Positions 40,928 through 49,392 of a stretch of 64,000 nucleotides of DNA are shown here, one piece after another. A program made the translations under genes and the position numbers. Positions within the stretch are counted from its first letter, which is position 1; every line of letters begins with the position of its first letter. This DNA comes from UBA877 sp034436335 (GTDB taxonomy: Bacteria; Chloroflexota; Anaerolineae; Anaerolineales; Villigracilaceae), in contig DAOTVO010000016.1 of NCBI GenBank assembly GCA_034436335.1, positions 51,921 through 115,920 on the forward strand, in the 5' to 3' direction. A model generated the notes under the pieces. The model had not been told where the DNA came from and ran no database searches. It was given only the letters and a program-made list of their open reading frames with translations.

Positions 40928-42426
40928 AACGGATACCTTTTCCCTGGCGGATTTTTCTGCTGGCGCTCCTGCTGCGCCTCCTGCCGGTGATTGCCCTGCG
41001 GCAGATGGGCATTGGCCTGGACGATATGTACCAGTATGATATGCTGGCGCGCTCGCTGGTGAGCGGCAACGGCTATCGCTGGTACGCTTGGCAGGATTTG
41101 CAAGCCTGGACACCCTATGTGACCTTCGACCTGACCGGCGTGGATTATGATCCCGCGCGCGGCGTCCCGACCTCCTTCCGCGCCCCGCTCTATCCGGCTT
41201 TTCTGGCGCTGGTGTACTGGATTGCCGGGACGGGGCCGGGACGTTTCTTTGCCGCTCGCCTGGCACAAACCCTGCTCGGCGCGGCGCTCGCCCCGCTGAC
41301 CTGGAGCCTGGCGCGCCGCCTCCTGCCCGCCGATTCCCCCGAAGTGGCGCGGCGGCGCGAACGGGCGGCTGTCCTTGCCGCCTGGGTGGTCGCCTGCTAC
41401 CCGTTGCTTATCGTCTATCCTCTCGGCCTGGCAACCGAAAATCTTTTCTTCACTCTGATCTTGTTCTCGCTCCTCTTCCTCCTGCGGGCGGCGGAGCAGC
41501 CTGCGCTGCTCAACTTTCTGCTTGCCGGTCTCTTCCTTGGCCTGGCGGCGCTGACGCGCTCCATCATTCTGCCCTTCGCCGGGCTGGCTTTTCTCTGGCT
41601 GTGGTTTGCTGGACGGCCTGTAGGACAGCCCGGAAAGGCTGTCAAATCATTTTCTCACATACGAGGAGCGCTGCTGACCTTCCTGGCTTTCCTGGCGCTG
41701 GTCGTTCCCTGGGCGGTGCGCAATTCCCTCCTGCATCACAAGTTGACCGGCATTGAGACCTCGCTGGGCTACAATTTGTATCTGGGCTATCACCCCAGGG
41801 GCGACGGTTCGTTTGTCTTTGGCCCGTCCTTCGACCTGATTCCCATTCTCGATGACGCCGAGCGCGACCGGCTGGGGACAACGCGGGCGCTGGAATTTAT
41901 CCGCGCTGCGCCGGAGCGCTTCCTGCCGCTGGCGCTGAACCGGCTGAGTTTCTTCTTTGGGTTGGAAAAGCGTGTTCTGATCTATTTCTATGCCAACGAT
42001 TTCCTGGGCCACCTTCCTTCCCTGCTGCTCCTGTTGCTTGCGCTGGTTATGTTCCTGCCGTTTATCGCCGTCGCCGCCTCGGCGCCGCTCGGCCTGGCGC
42101 TCCTGCGCTCCGGGGCGAAGACGACTCTCGTTTGGCTCCTGCTGGTGGCCTATCTCCTGCCGCATGTCTTGATTCTCTCCGAGGACCGTTTCCACCTGGC
42201 GCTCGTGCCGCTTTTGACTGTGCTGGCGGCGCATGCCTGGAGCGGGGGACGGTCGGCGCTGCGGGAACGGTGGGCAGGCTCACGGTCCGGCCGCGCCGCG
42301 CTGCTTCTGGCCGGGCTGGCTGTCCTTCTGTTATTCCTCAACTGGGGCTGGGAACTCTGGCGCGATTGGGATAAACTGATCCAACTGTTTGGCCCGCACG
42401 GGAATACGCTCTATTGGCCGTATTGA
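40924..42426 (+). CDS. GT39-like integral membrane glycosyltransferase
   Basis: A 500-residue GT-C protein with roughly 11 hydrophobic segments. It begins with FPWRIFLLALLLRLLPVIALRQ followed by the luminal loop GIGLDDMYQYDMLARSLVSGNGYRWYA, whose Asp-Asp-x-Tyr is the expected acidic donor-binding motif of GT39/PMT relatives, and FRAPLYPAFLALVYWIAG. The ATG overlaps the CrtI-like stop (ATGA). It is half the size of the double protein at 30846. The sugar acceptor is unknown; its position behind the carotenoid genes may mean only shared transcription. Confidence 0.8.
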   Translation: MKRIPFPWRIFLLALLLRLLPVIALRQMGIGLDDMYQYDMLARSLVSGNGYRWYAWQDLQAWTPYVTFDLTGVDYDPARGVPTSFRAPLYPAFLALVYWIAGTGPGRFFAARLAQTLLGAALAPLTWSLARRLLPADSPEVARRRERAAVLAAWVVACYPLLIVYPLGLATENLFFTLILFSLLFLLRAAEQPALLNFLLAGLFLGLAALTRSIILPFAGLAFLWLWFAGRPVGQPGKAVKSFSHIRGALLTFLAFLALVVPWAVRNSLLHHKLTGIETSLGYNLYLGYHPRGDGSFVFGPSFDLIPILDDAERDRLGTTRALEFIRAAPERFLPLALNRLSFFFGLEKRVLIYFYANDFLGHLPSLLLLLLALVMFLPFIAVAASAPLGLALLRSGAKTTLVWLLLVAYLLPHVLILSEDRFHLALVPLLTVLAAHAWSGGRSALRERWAGSRSGRAALLLAGLAVLLLFLNWGWELWRDWDKLIQLFGPHGNTLYWPY

Positions 42427-42436
42427 CAAGGTGCCC

Positions 42437-43099
42437 ATGAAAAAACTCTTCGCTGAATGCCTGCATCTGGATTGGAAAATTGCCGTCCTGACGGTCGTTG
42501 GCGTGATGGCGCTGATGCTGGATTACTACCACTATCCGCTTCTGCCGTGGACGAAATTCTTCCCCGCCTGGGATTCCACCGGCCTCTCGATGAAAGCCCT
42601 CGACCGGACGCTGCTCTACTTCGTTCTCCCAATGTTCATTGTGCTGGTCGTCTTTCGGGAGAATCCGAAGGCCTACGGCTTCACGCTCGGCGACTGGAAG
42701 GCCGGGCTGGTCATCACGCTGGGGGCGGTCGCGTTGATTGCGCCCATCCTGTGGTGGGTGGGGCGCGGCGACCCGGCGATGCAGGAATATTACGAGTGGC
42801 AGGTTCCCGGTTTGCCGTGGAGCACATTGCTGGACCTCTTTGGCTGGGAGTTTTTCTTCCGCGGCTGGCTGCTCTTTGGCTACGGACGCAAATTCGGTGC
42901 CGAGGCGCTCTGGCTGCAGGCAGTGCCGTTCGCCCTGGCGCACGTCGGCAAGCCGGAGGTGGAGACGCTTTCGACTATCTTTGGCGGCTTCGCCTTTGGC
43001 TGGGTGGCCTGGCGGACGCGCTCGTTCGTTTATCCCCTGCTCATCCACTGGTTTGTGGCTTCGTTTACTATTCTGGTTGCGGCAGGCGCGCTTGGCTGA
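42437..43099 (+). CDS. CPBP-family intramembrane metalloprotease (CAAX protease-like)
   Basis: A 220-residue membrane protein. The CPBP motifs are recognisable: WEFFFRGWLLFG (motif 1; the usual EExxxR has a single Glu, WEFFFR), PFALAHVGKPEVETLS (motif 2, with the metal-binding His) and YPLLIHWFVASF (motif 3). Relatives cleave prenylated or membrane-bound peptides, or act as immunity and membrane-stress proteins. The ATG at 42437 is nine bases after the GT39 stop. Because one of the two motif-1 glutamates is absent, proteolytic activity is uncertain. Confidence 0.78.
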   Translation: MKKLFAECLHLDWKIAVLTVVGVMALMLDYYHYPLLPWTKFFPAWDSTGLSMKALDRTLLYFVLPMFIVLVVFRENPKAYGFTLGDWKAGLVITLGAVALIAPILWWVGRGDPAMQEYYEWQVPGLPWSTLLDLFGWEFFFRGWLLFGYGRKFGAEALWLQAVPFALAHVGKPEVETLSTIFGGFAFGWVAWRTRSFVYPLLIHWFVASFTILVAAGALG

Positions 43100-43538
43100 G
43101 TTCATCGTCCGTCCGGCGCGGCGGGAGGATTTTCTGGCCATCCGCGCCCTGATTTGGTCTGCGCGCATCAATCCTTTTGGGCTGGATTGGCGGCGCTTTC
43201 TGACGGCGGTTTCTCCGGCGGGAGACTTGCTCGGCTGTGGGCAAATCAAGCGTCATGCCGACGGGGCGCGGGAACTAGCTTCGATTGCCGTGCGGGAGGG
43301 GGCGCGTGGGCAAGGAGTGGCGCGGGCGATTATCGAGGCGCTCGTTCGACAGGAGCCGCATCGTCCGGTATACTTGATGTGCCGCGCCGCGCTGGAATCG
43401 TTTTATGCCAGATTTGGTTTCCAGGCAATCGGAGCGGAAGAAATGCCGCCCTATTTCCGGCGCATCAGCCGGATGGCGCGGATGTTTGCTTGGCAAGGAA
43501 ATTCCCATGACCGCTTGTTAATAATGCGGCTGGATTGA
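43092..43538 (+). CDS. GNAT-family N-acetyltransferase
   Basis: A 148-residue GNAT protein. Beginning FIVRPARREDFLAIRALI, it has the acetyl-CoA loop VREGARGQGVARAIIEALVRQ (pattern R/Q-x-x-G-x-G/A) and the C-terminal YARFGFQAIG. GNATs acetylate amines on small molecules or proteins. The frame is open further upstream, but the fold begins at the TTG at 43092, eight bases inside the CPBP gene; the ribosome site is weak and the TTG start is my best guess. Substrate unknown. Confidence 0.8.
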   Translation: MAEFIVRPARREDFLAIRALIWSARINPFGLDWRRFLTAVSPAGDLLGCGQIKRHADGARELASIAVREGARGQGVARAIIEALVRQEPHRPVYLMCRAALESFYARFGFQAIGAEEMPPYFRRISRMARMFAWQGNSHDRLLIMRLD

Positions 43539-43545
43539 TGTGTTG

Positions 43546-44079
43546 ATGAAGGTGAAAGGTTTTCTCTATATCGCTTACGGAATTTTGCTCGGTCTCCTGG
43601 CCGGGGCCATCCTCTGGCTGACGGCTTCTCCGCCGCGGGGCGAGCCGGTGGCCCTGCTCCCCACGCCGACACCCGGCAGCGTGACCGTCTACGTCAGCGG
43701 CGCGGTGCAGATGCCCGGGGTCTATTCCCTGCCGGCCGGCAGCCGCGTGGAGGCTGCCATCAACGCCGCGGGCGGATTTGCTCCCGGCGCGGAGCAGGAC
43801 GAAATCAATCTCGCCACCCTGCTCCAGGACGGCCAGCAGATTGACGTACCGGGGGTGGTGGTCAGCAGTCACGTCAACGCCGGGCGGATCAATATAAACA
43901 CGGCGAGTGTCGAGGAACTCGATGCTCTCCCCTCGATTGGCCCCACGACCGCACAGGCGATTGTGGATTACCGCCTACAGCATGGGCCTTTCCAATCCAT
44001 CGAAGACATTAAAAATGTCCCCGGGATTGGGCCGGCCACCTATGAACAAATCCAAAATTACATCACGGTAGGACCTTAA
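43546..44079 (+). CDS. comEA: ComEA-like helix-hairpin-helix DNA-binding protein
   Basis: A 177-residue exported protein. After an N-terminal membrane anchor (GFLYIAYGILLGLLAGAILWL) comes an SLBB domain (VTVYVSGAVQMPGVYSLPAGSRVEAAINAAGG, then INLATLLQDGQQIDVPG) and a tandem helix-hairpin-helix: ININTASVEELDALPSIGPTTAQAIVDYR and FQSIEDIKNVPGIGPATYEQI. This is the ComEA layout; ComEA binds incoming DNA during transformation. No comEC follows in the window. A GTG two codons earlier (43540) is an alternative start. The next gene shares one base with its stop (TAATG). Confidence 0.88.
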   Translation: MKVKGFLYIAYGILLGLLAGAILWLTASPPRGEPVALLPTPTPGSVTVYVSGAVQMPGVYSLPAGSRVEAAINAAGGFAPGAEQDEINLATLLQDGQQIDVPGVVVSSHVNAGRININTASVEELDALPSIGPTTAQAIVDYRLQHGPFQSIEDIKNVPGIGPATYEQIQNYITVGP

Positions 44080-44639
44080 TGTCTAACGAACACTTTAATT
44101 TAATAGCCCGTTTCTATGATGAGGCTGCCCAATTCAACCTGGATGACGCCTTCCTGCGCGCTCTGGATTTGCCGGCCGACGGTCTTCTCCTCGACGCCGG
44201 CGGCGGGACCGGACGCGTGGCCGCCGCGTTGCGCAGCTATGTCACCGGCGCGGTGGTTGCAGATGTCTCGGACGGAATGATGAAATATGCCCGCGCGAAA
44301 GGATTGGACTGTGTCCATGCGCCTGTGGAGCGTTTACCGTTTGCCGATGGGACCTTTGCGCGGGTTTTTATGCTGGATGCGTTTCACCATGTCCACAATC
44401 AGGCGCAAACGGCGGGCGAATTGTTCCGCGTTCTTGCGCCCGGCGGCGTTCTTGTGGTCGTTGAGCCGGACATTCGCAAGTTCGCCGTCAAGTTGATTGC
44501 ACTGGGAGAGAAATTGCTCCTGATGCGCAGTCACTTCCTGAACGGCGAACAAATCGCGGCGTTGTTTACCGCAGCCGGTGGGGAGGCGACCCTCGAATAC
44601 CGCGCCGCCAATGTTTGGGTCAGGGTCGTCAAAAGATAA
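44079..44639 (+). CDS. Class I SAM-dependent methyltransferase (Methyltransf_11 type)
   Basis: A 186-residue methyltransferase. Motif I is LLLDAGGGTGRVAAALR, motif II is VVADVSDGMMKYAR, the FADGTFARVFMLDAFHHV stretch is motif IV and LAPGGVLVVVEPD is the post-motif strand. It resembles UbiE/menaquinone-type small-molecule methyltransferases, but no quinone genes are near. It overlaps the ComEA-like gene by one base. Confidence 0.85.
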   Translation: MSNEHFNLIARFYDEAAQFNLDDAFLRALDLPADGLLLDAGGGTGRVAAALRSYVTGAVVADVSDGMMKYARAKGLDCVHAPVERLPFADGTFARVFMLDAFHHVHNQAQTAGELFRVLAPGGVLVVVEPDIRKFAVKLIALGEKLLLMRSHFLNGEQIAALFTAAGGEATLEYRAANVWVRVVKR

Positions 44640-44659
44640 CAAAGATAACAAAAGTGCAA

Positions 44660-44688
44660 TTAATTCTGGTCTTTCCCCGTGCTAGAAT
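44660..44688 (+). promoter_or_regulatory. Promoter of the small membrane-protein gene
   Basis: TTAATT (44660-44665) and TAGAAT (44683-44688) are separated by 17 bases. The 55-base leader ends in GGAAAGGGAG before the ATG at 44744. Confidence 0.5.
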
Positions 44689-44743
44689 GTTTTTGAAAAA
44701 AGACTGCACTTTCGACCCCAGTTCTATCAAGGAAAGGGAGACT

Positions 44744-44977
44744 ATGGACGAGAAGAAGACCAAATTGAAGAAAATGGCAACCTGGACCATCACTGTCTTC
44801 GCGGCGGTTTTTGCCATCACTTTTGCCGTTCTTTGGCTGCTCAACTATCCCATCAGTGCGAGCGGCATCGAAACAATTGGTCATATCTTTGCAGCCGGCT
44901 GGCCTATTCTGCTTGCCGACCTGGTGTTGTGCCTGCTGGTGTACGGAGGCTACTGGCTGCATCTCAACAAGAAATAA
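44744..44977 (+). CDS. Small two-helix membrane protein, function unknown
   Basis: A 77-residue protein with a lysine-rich start (MDEKKTKLKK), then two hydrophobic helices (WTITVFAAVFAITFAVLWLL and ILLADLVLCLLVYGGYWL) joined by a loop IETIGHIFAAGWP. A strong ribosome site (GGAAAGGGAG) and its own promoter and terminator show it is a real monocistronic gene. I do not recognise a function. Confidence 0.75.
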   Translation: MDEKKTKLKKMATWTITVFAAVFAITFAVLWLLNYPISASGIETIGHIFAAGWPILLADLVLCLLVYGGYWLHLNKK

Positions 44978-44994
44978 ATCAAGGCAGATTTTTG

Positions 44995-45027
44995 GACTGG
45001 CGTGAGGAGGACGCCAGTCTATTTTAT
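44995..45027 (+). terminator. Intrinsic terminator
   Basis: GACTGGCG (44995-45002) pairs with CGCCAGTC (45012-45019) around nine bases, followed by TATTTTAT. It ends the small membrane-protein gene. Confidence 0.75.
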
Positions 45028-45048
45028 GTGTTTGCAGTCTTCTCAGCA

Positions 45049-45387
45049 TCAGAGGGAGATGACTTTTTCGGCGCGCCGTTGCGCTTCGAGAATGTCTCCC
45101 ATCCCGCCGACGATGCCGGCCTTCGCTTTCTCTGCCAGGCCGAAGTAGTCCAGGCAGGTTGAGCAGAGTATCAGCCGCACCCCCTTCGCTTCGAGGGCGT
45201 GCAGTTTTTCCAGCAGGGGGGAGCCTTCCACGGCCAGTTTGACCCCCTCTGTGTAGAAACAGATAGCAGCCGGAAGCGTTTCCTGCATGAGCAGGAGCTC
45301 AAGATATTTCCCCATCAACTTCAATCGTAATTCTTCGGGGCCGTTGCCCATGCCGTAGGAAGTTATCAAGAGGACAGACTCTTTCAT
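45049..45387 (-). CDS. DsrE-family protein (YedF C-terminal-like)
   Basis: A 112-residue DsrE/DsrF-fold protein: KESVLLITSYGMGNGPEELRLKLMGKYLELL, AICFYTEGVKLAVEGSPLLEKLHALEAKGVRL and the two-cysteine loop ILCSTCLDYFGL. The CxxC-type loop and its surroundings match the second domain of YedF proteins, linked to sulfur or selenium handling. It is last in a three-gene leftward operon; its ATG overlaps the preceding stop (ATGA). The SirA/TusA domain that accompanies it in full YedF is absent. Confidence 0.82.
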   Translation of the reverse strand: MKESVLLITSYGMGNGPEELRLKLMGKYLELLLMQETLPAAICFYTEGVKLAVEGSPLLEKLHALEAKGVRLILCSTCLDYFGLAEKAKAGIVGGMGDILEAQRRAEKVISL

Positions 45388-45635
45388 TCTTCTTCTTCCA
45401 GAAAACTGACATCGTCAAGGCCTTCGAGCAATTCCCGCGCCTCTTCGGCCTTCTCTTGTGGCACGAACACCTGCACCCGTCCCAGCCCGTCAATCGTGAC
45501 CGGATAGACCGAGCGGCCCAGCGCCTCCTGAATCAACTCAACGTCAATGCCATGCGCTTCGAGATAACTCTCAATCAGTTCGGCATCCAGACGTCCCTGT
45601 ATATCCGCAATCCGTTCCCATTTCAGTTCGTCCAT
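45384..45635 (-). CDS. DUF2007-like putative signalling protein
   Basis: An 83-residue protein starting MDELKWERIADIQGRLDAELIESYLEAHGIDVELIQEAL. The early acidic helix after a short strand and the closing VQVFVPQEKAEEARELLEGLDD fit the DUF2007 (GlnB-like ferredoxin fold) family. I start at the ATG sharing a base with the YwiC-like stop (TGATG); the frame is open upstream only by chance. A function is not known for the family. Confidence 0.7.
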   Translation of the reverse strand: MDELKWERIADIQGRLDAELIESYLEAHGIDVELIQEALGRSVYPVTIDGLGRVQVFVPQEKAEEARELLEGLDDVSFLEEEE

Positions 45636-46462
45636 CACAGCCTCCAAACAAGAATGAAAAGGATGGTAAACAGCACACTGACCAGCAATTGGCGCAGACC
45701 GATGCGGGTCGGTTTGATGCCTACTGCCGGATGCATGATGCCCCAAAGCGTCTCTCCCCATTGTAGAAGAAATGGAACTGCGCTCCAAGCGGGAATCCAT
45801 CCGAGAACGCCCCCGATGGCCGAAATGACCACGTTGAATGATGTGTACAACAGGGCGCGCCGTCCCATTTTCCAGCGTTCGGCGCGGGGGGGGACCTCGG
45901 GTAGGACGCGCTGTTCGAGGCGCATGTATGCGTGGACAATGGAGGCTGCCGATTGCAGCCAGGTCAACAGCCAGAGCGCCCAGCCGAGCGGGTCGTATTC
46001 CCCGCGCCCAATCCAGTAGGCGGCTGGAGCGGCCAGCGAAAGGACGCCGGTTGCCAAAATCTCAACCCCGGCCTGTCTGCGCTCGGTGCGGCGGCTGACT
46101 AGGTAGAGATGCCAGGCGAAGACCGGCAGGCCGGGAACGGCGAGGAAGAGGATGTCCCAGAAGCCTTGCAGGACCAGCCCGGTCAGCGCAGCCAGGGCAA
46201 TGACGCCATAGACGGTAATCCAAAAGCGCGCCGCCGGCAGGTCGCTGCGCGGACGCCGCCCGCTGTAGGCTTTGACGGCCACTGTCACCGGCTGGCGGCT
46301 CATGAAAGCGGCCAGCGACGCAATGACCAGGAACAAACTTGCCGGCGTGAAGCATCCTCCCGCAAAGAGACCAATGACCAGCGGGCTGAGGAGGAACACC
46401 CATGAGCCATGGTCTTGCGGGATGGCAATTGTGCGGACGAAAATAGAGTGACGGATGCTCAT
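45635..46462 (-). CDS. YwiC-like integral membrane protein
   Basis: A 275-residue membrane protein with about eight hydrophobic segments. The family opening is present: IPQDHGSWVFLLSPLVIGLFAGG, then AAFMSRQPVTVAVKAYSGRR and AGVEILATGVLSLAAPAAYWIG. YwiC proteins have no proven role, though Bacillus ywiC lies near nitrate-respiration genes. I start at the ATG at 46462, four bases after AAAGGA; an in-frame TTG eleven codons earlier is less likely. It leads the operon with DUF2007 and DsrE genes. Confidence 0.8.
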   Translation of the reverse strand: MSIRHSIFVRTIAIPQDHGSWVFLLSPLVIGLFAGGCFTPASLFLVIASLAAFMSRQPVTVAVKAYSGRRPRSDLPAARFWITVYGVIALAALTGLVLQGFWDILFLAVPGLPVFAWHLYLVSRRTERRQAGVEILATGVLSLAAPAAYWIGRGEYDPLGWALWLLTWLQSAASIVHAYMRLEQRVLPEVPPRAERWKMGRRALLYTSFNVVISAIGGVLGWIPAWSAVPFLLQWGETLWGIMHPAVGIKPTRIGLRQLLVSVLFTILFILVWRL

Positions 46463-46527
46463 CAATCCTTTTGAGAGTTGTTGTTTATTTGTCAATCTGG
46501 ATCATTTGCAGATTAGTTCTTTGCGGA

Positions 46528-49335
46528 TCACATTCCCAGCCACTTCGCCGCGGCCTTGGGCAACTCGGCCAGCGGGCCGATGCGGCGCGTGCAATCGGGG
46601 AGGGATTCAATGAACGCCCGCCCATAGGATTTCGTCAGCACACGCCGGTCGAGGATGGCAACCACACCCCGGTCAGCGGCGGTGCGGATGAGACGGCCAA
46701 ATCCTTGCCGGAAGCGCAGGATGGCCTCGGGCAGGTGATATTCGTTGAACGGGTCCTCAAAGGTCTCGGAGCGCGCTGCTACCAGGGGGTCGGTGGGAAC
46801 GGCAAAGGGCAGTTTGACGATGACCAGCACCGAAAGGGCCTCCCCCGGCACGTCCACGCCCTCCCAGAAGGAGCGCGTCCCCAGCAGGACGGCGCGGTCG
46901 GTGGTCTTGAACGAATCGAGCAGCGCGTTGGCCGATGCGCCCTCGCCCTGTTCGTAGACGATGATGTCGTGCTGGGCGAGGGGCGCGGTGATGGCGCGAG
47001 CGGTGCGCTTCAACTGCGCGTAGGACGTAAACAGCACCAGGGTCCGGCCACCGCTTGCCCGGCACAGACGGATGAGGGTCTCTTCGACCTGCTGCTGATA
47101 GCGCGGTGTGTGGGGTTCGTCAATATCGCTTGGGATATAGAGCAGAGCAGCGTTTCGGTAATCGAATGGCGAGCCGAGCGCCAGTTCGTCGGCCTCGTCG
47201 GCTGAAAGGGCGTTGCGCATATAGTTGAATTCGCCGTGGGCGGTAAGCGTGGCGGAGGTCAGGATGACCGAGCGCTTTTCGTGCCAGAGATATTTTTCCA
47301 CCAGCGGCCCCACGCTGACCGGCGCGGCGTTGAGCGCCAGGCGGTTGCCGTTGGGGTTGACTTCCACCCAATACACGTAATCCTCTGCCGGGTCGAAAAT
47401 CATCGAGCCAATCATGCTCTCGGTTTCGGTCAGGCGGCGGAAGAGGTTGCCGAGATTGCTGATGACGTCCTCCAGCGTCTCCACACCGTCGGCGTAGAGG
47501 TCGGCTGCCCCTTTTTGCAGTTCACCGACCAGTTTGACCAGCAGAGAAAGCGTCTCGCTGGCGGCAGACCAGGCGGTCTCTACACTGTCCCAGCCGGGCT
47601 GGGTGCGGGTGGCGGGCAGGATGCGCTCCTGCCAGGCGTAACTGCTCGGCGGCTGGCCTTCATGCTGGTAGGCGATGAATTCGGCCAGGGCGTCGAAGAA
47701 GAGACGCGCCTGCTCCTGCAAGCGCCAGGTCAGGTCGGTGGCGCGCTCCACTTTCTGATTCAGCAGGGCAAAATCGGACGGGCGAATGGCGTTGCGCGTT
47801 TCGGCGAGCAGTTGGCCGAAGATGCCGGAAGTGGAGCCGCCCGCCTCGCGAATCAGGCGCTCCACGTCCCACTGCGTCAGGCGGAAACTGAGCGCGTTGG
47901 TGGCGGCGGCCTCTAGGTGGTGGCCTTCGTCAATGATGACGTGCTGATACTCCGGCAACACGCGGCTGCCGGAGGCAACGTCGGTCAACAGCAGGGCGTG
48001 GTTGACGACCAAAATATGGGCGTTGAGCGCCGCCTGCTTGGCGCGGAAGAACGGACACGCGCCGCCTTCCCGTTCCAGACAGACCTCGCTGGTGCAGGCG
48101 TCGTCCTCGGCGGAGAGATGCAGCCACACCTCCCGTTCGGAGGGGCCGGTCAGATTGATTTCGGTCCGGTCGCCACTGCGGTTTTCCTGGAGCCAGACCA
48201 GCACTTTGGCCAGGACGCGCATTTCATCGGCAGTGGCCGGGCCTCGGCGGCGCATCAGGTCGAGGCGGCGCGGGCAGAGGTAGTTCGAGCGGCCTTTCAG
48301 CACTGCCGCGCGCAGGTCGAAGCCAAGGGCGGCACACAGGTCGGGGATGTCCTTTTTAATGAGTTGGTCTTGCAGGTTGATGGTGTTGGTTGAGACCAGC
48401 ACGCGGGTGTTGTTCTGCAGGGCAAACAGCGCGGCGGGGACGAGGTAGGCGAACGATTTGCCCACGCCCGTCCCGGCCTCGACCATCAGGTGCTGGCCGG
48501 TGGAAAGGGCATTGGCGACCGCCCGCAGCATTTCCACCTGTTCGGGGCGGTGTTCGTAGGCCTCGAAATATCGCGAGAACGGGCCGCTGTATTCGAGGAC
48601 GGATGCGGCTTCCTCCGGATCGATGAGGAGGGGTTCGTCCGGGACCTGGATGGCCGGCCCCTGGCGGCGGCTGCTTTCCTTTCCTGCTTCGAAGAGCGGA
48701 CCCGAAGCCTGCTCGCCGCGCGCCGGGCGGGATTTGACGTTTTCGCGGGAGCGCGCCCGCAGCGCCTGCCGAAAGGGCCAGGCGCCGTCCCACTCCACCT
48801 GTTCGCTGTGGCGGACGATTTCTGCGAGCAGTTCGAGCGGCAGTTCGCCGGCCATGGCCTGCAAATGCTGGTAGGCGGCCGCGGTGACGCGGGCGTCGTC
48901 GAGGGCGCGGTGGGTAGCGGGGAGCGGAATGCCGAGTTGACGTCCGAGCGCGCTGAGGTTGTAGCGGCTGGCCGTGGGCATCAGCACGGCGGCCATTTCG
49001 TAGGTGTCTATTCGCTCGTTGAGTTCGAAAAGGCGGTATTTCTCGAAGAAAGAGAGGTCGAATTTTAGATTGTGACCGAGGATGGGCGAGTCGCCGATGA
49101 AGGCGGTCAATTCCTCCAGCACTTCGCGGATGCGCGGAGCCTGGCGCACCATCGAGTCGTCAATGCCGGTCAGCCCGGTGATGAATTCGGGAATGTGGCG
49201 GTTGGGGTTGACGAGGGTAGAAAATTCCCCTTCGATGCGGCGGCCGCTGAAGCGCACCGCGCCGATTTCGATGATGGCGTCCGTTTTCGGGTCGAGACCG
49301 GTGGTTTCGATATCAAGGGCAACGATGGAAGTCAT
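46528..49335 (-). CDS. dinG: DinG-family iron-sulfur helicase with N-terminal DnaQ-like exonuclease
   Basis: A 935-residue fusion. Residues 1-165 are a DEDDh 3'-5' exonuclease: IVALDIETTGLDP, GHNLKFDLSFFEKY and HRALDDARVTA. From about 255 an XPD/DinG helicase follows: RPEQVEMLRAVANALSTG, Walker A VEAGTGVGKSFAY, the iron-sulfur cysteines (NYLCPRR, then DDACTSEVCLEREGGACPFF), the DEAH box VIIDEGHHLEA and motif VI GFGRLIRTAADRG. It unwinds damaged or structured DNA and may trim 3' ends. Gram-positive DinG proteins have the same fusion. The ATG is six bases after a TAAACT -10 box, without ribosome site. Monocistronic. Confidence 0.93.
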   Translation of the reverse strand: MTSIVALDIETTGLDPKTDAIIEIGAVRFSGRRIEGEFSTLVNPNRHIPEFITGLTGIDDSMVRQAPRIREVLEELTAFIGDSPILGHNLKFDLSFFEKYRLFELNERIDTYEMAAVLMPTASRYNLSALGRQLGIPLPATHRALDDARVTAAAYQHLQAMAGELPLELLAEIVRHSEQVEWDGAWPFRQALRARSRENVKSRPARGEQASGPLFEAGKESSRRQGPAIQVPDEPLLIDPEEAASVLEYSGPFSRYFEAYEHRPEQVEMLRAVANALSTGQHLMVEAGTGVGKSFAYLVPAALFALQNNTRVLVSTNTINLQDQLIKKDIPDLCAALGFDLRAAVLKGRSNYLCPRRLDLMRRRGPATADEMRVLAKVLVWLQENRSGDRTEINLTGPSEREVWLHLSAEDDACTSEVCLEREGGACPFFRAKQAALNAHILVVNHALLLTDVASGSRVLPEYQHVIIDEGHHLEAAATNALSFRLTQWDVERLIREAGGSTSGIFGQLLAETRNAIRPSDFALLNQKVERATDLTWRLQEQARLFFDALAEFIAYQHEGQPPSSYAWQERILPATRTQPGWDSVETAWSAASETLSLLVKLVGELQKGAADLYADGVETLEDVISNLGNLFRRLTETESMIGSMIFDPAEDYVYWVEVNPNGNRLALNAAPVSVGPLVEKYLWHEKRSVILTSATLTAHGEFNYMRNALSADEADELALGSPFDYRNAALLYIPSDIDEPHTPRYQQQVEETLIRLCRASGGRTLVLFTSYAQLKRTARAITAPLAQHDIIVYEQGEGASANALLDSFKTTDRAVLLGTRSFWEGVDVPGEALSVLVIVKLPFAVPTDPLVAARSETFEDPFNEYHLPEAILRFRQGFGRLIRTAADRGVVAILDRRVLTKSYGRAFIESLPDCTRRIGPLAELPKAAAKWLGM

Positions 49336-49341
49336 GAAGTG

Positions 49342-49347
49342 AGTTTA
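49342..49347 (-). promoter_or_regulatory. -10 box of dinG, leaderless arrangement
   Basis: TAAACT on the minus strand ends six bases before the ATG at 49335. No ribosome site is present. Confidence 0.45.
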
Positions 49348-49358
49348 CCATAAATGTA

Positions 49359-49383
49359 TAGGTCGGATTATCAATCCGACCTA
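49359..49383. repeat. 25-bp palindrome (TAGGTCGGA family)
   Basis: TAGGTCGGATT, ATC, AATCCGACCTA. It differs from the core of the 21694 palindrome only by compensating changes (GAC/GTC to GAT/ATC), so pairing is kept. It lies in the 57-base gap between two leftward genes. Confidence 0.75.
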
Positions 49384-49392
49384 CGGGTAAAA

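Noticed and set aside
42457..43152. Alternative plus frame over the CPBP gene
   Set aside because: Arg/Ala-rich out-of-frame translation; the CPBP frame has membrane helices and motifs.
47236..47916. 226-codon plus frame opposite dinG
   Set aside because: No motifs and no start signals; DinG helicase motifs on the minus strand cover the region.
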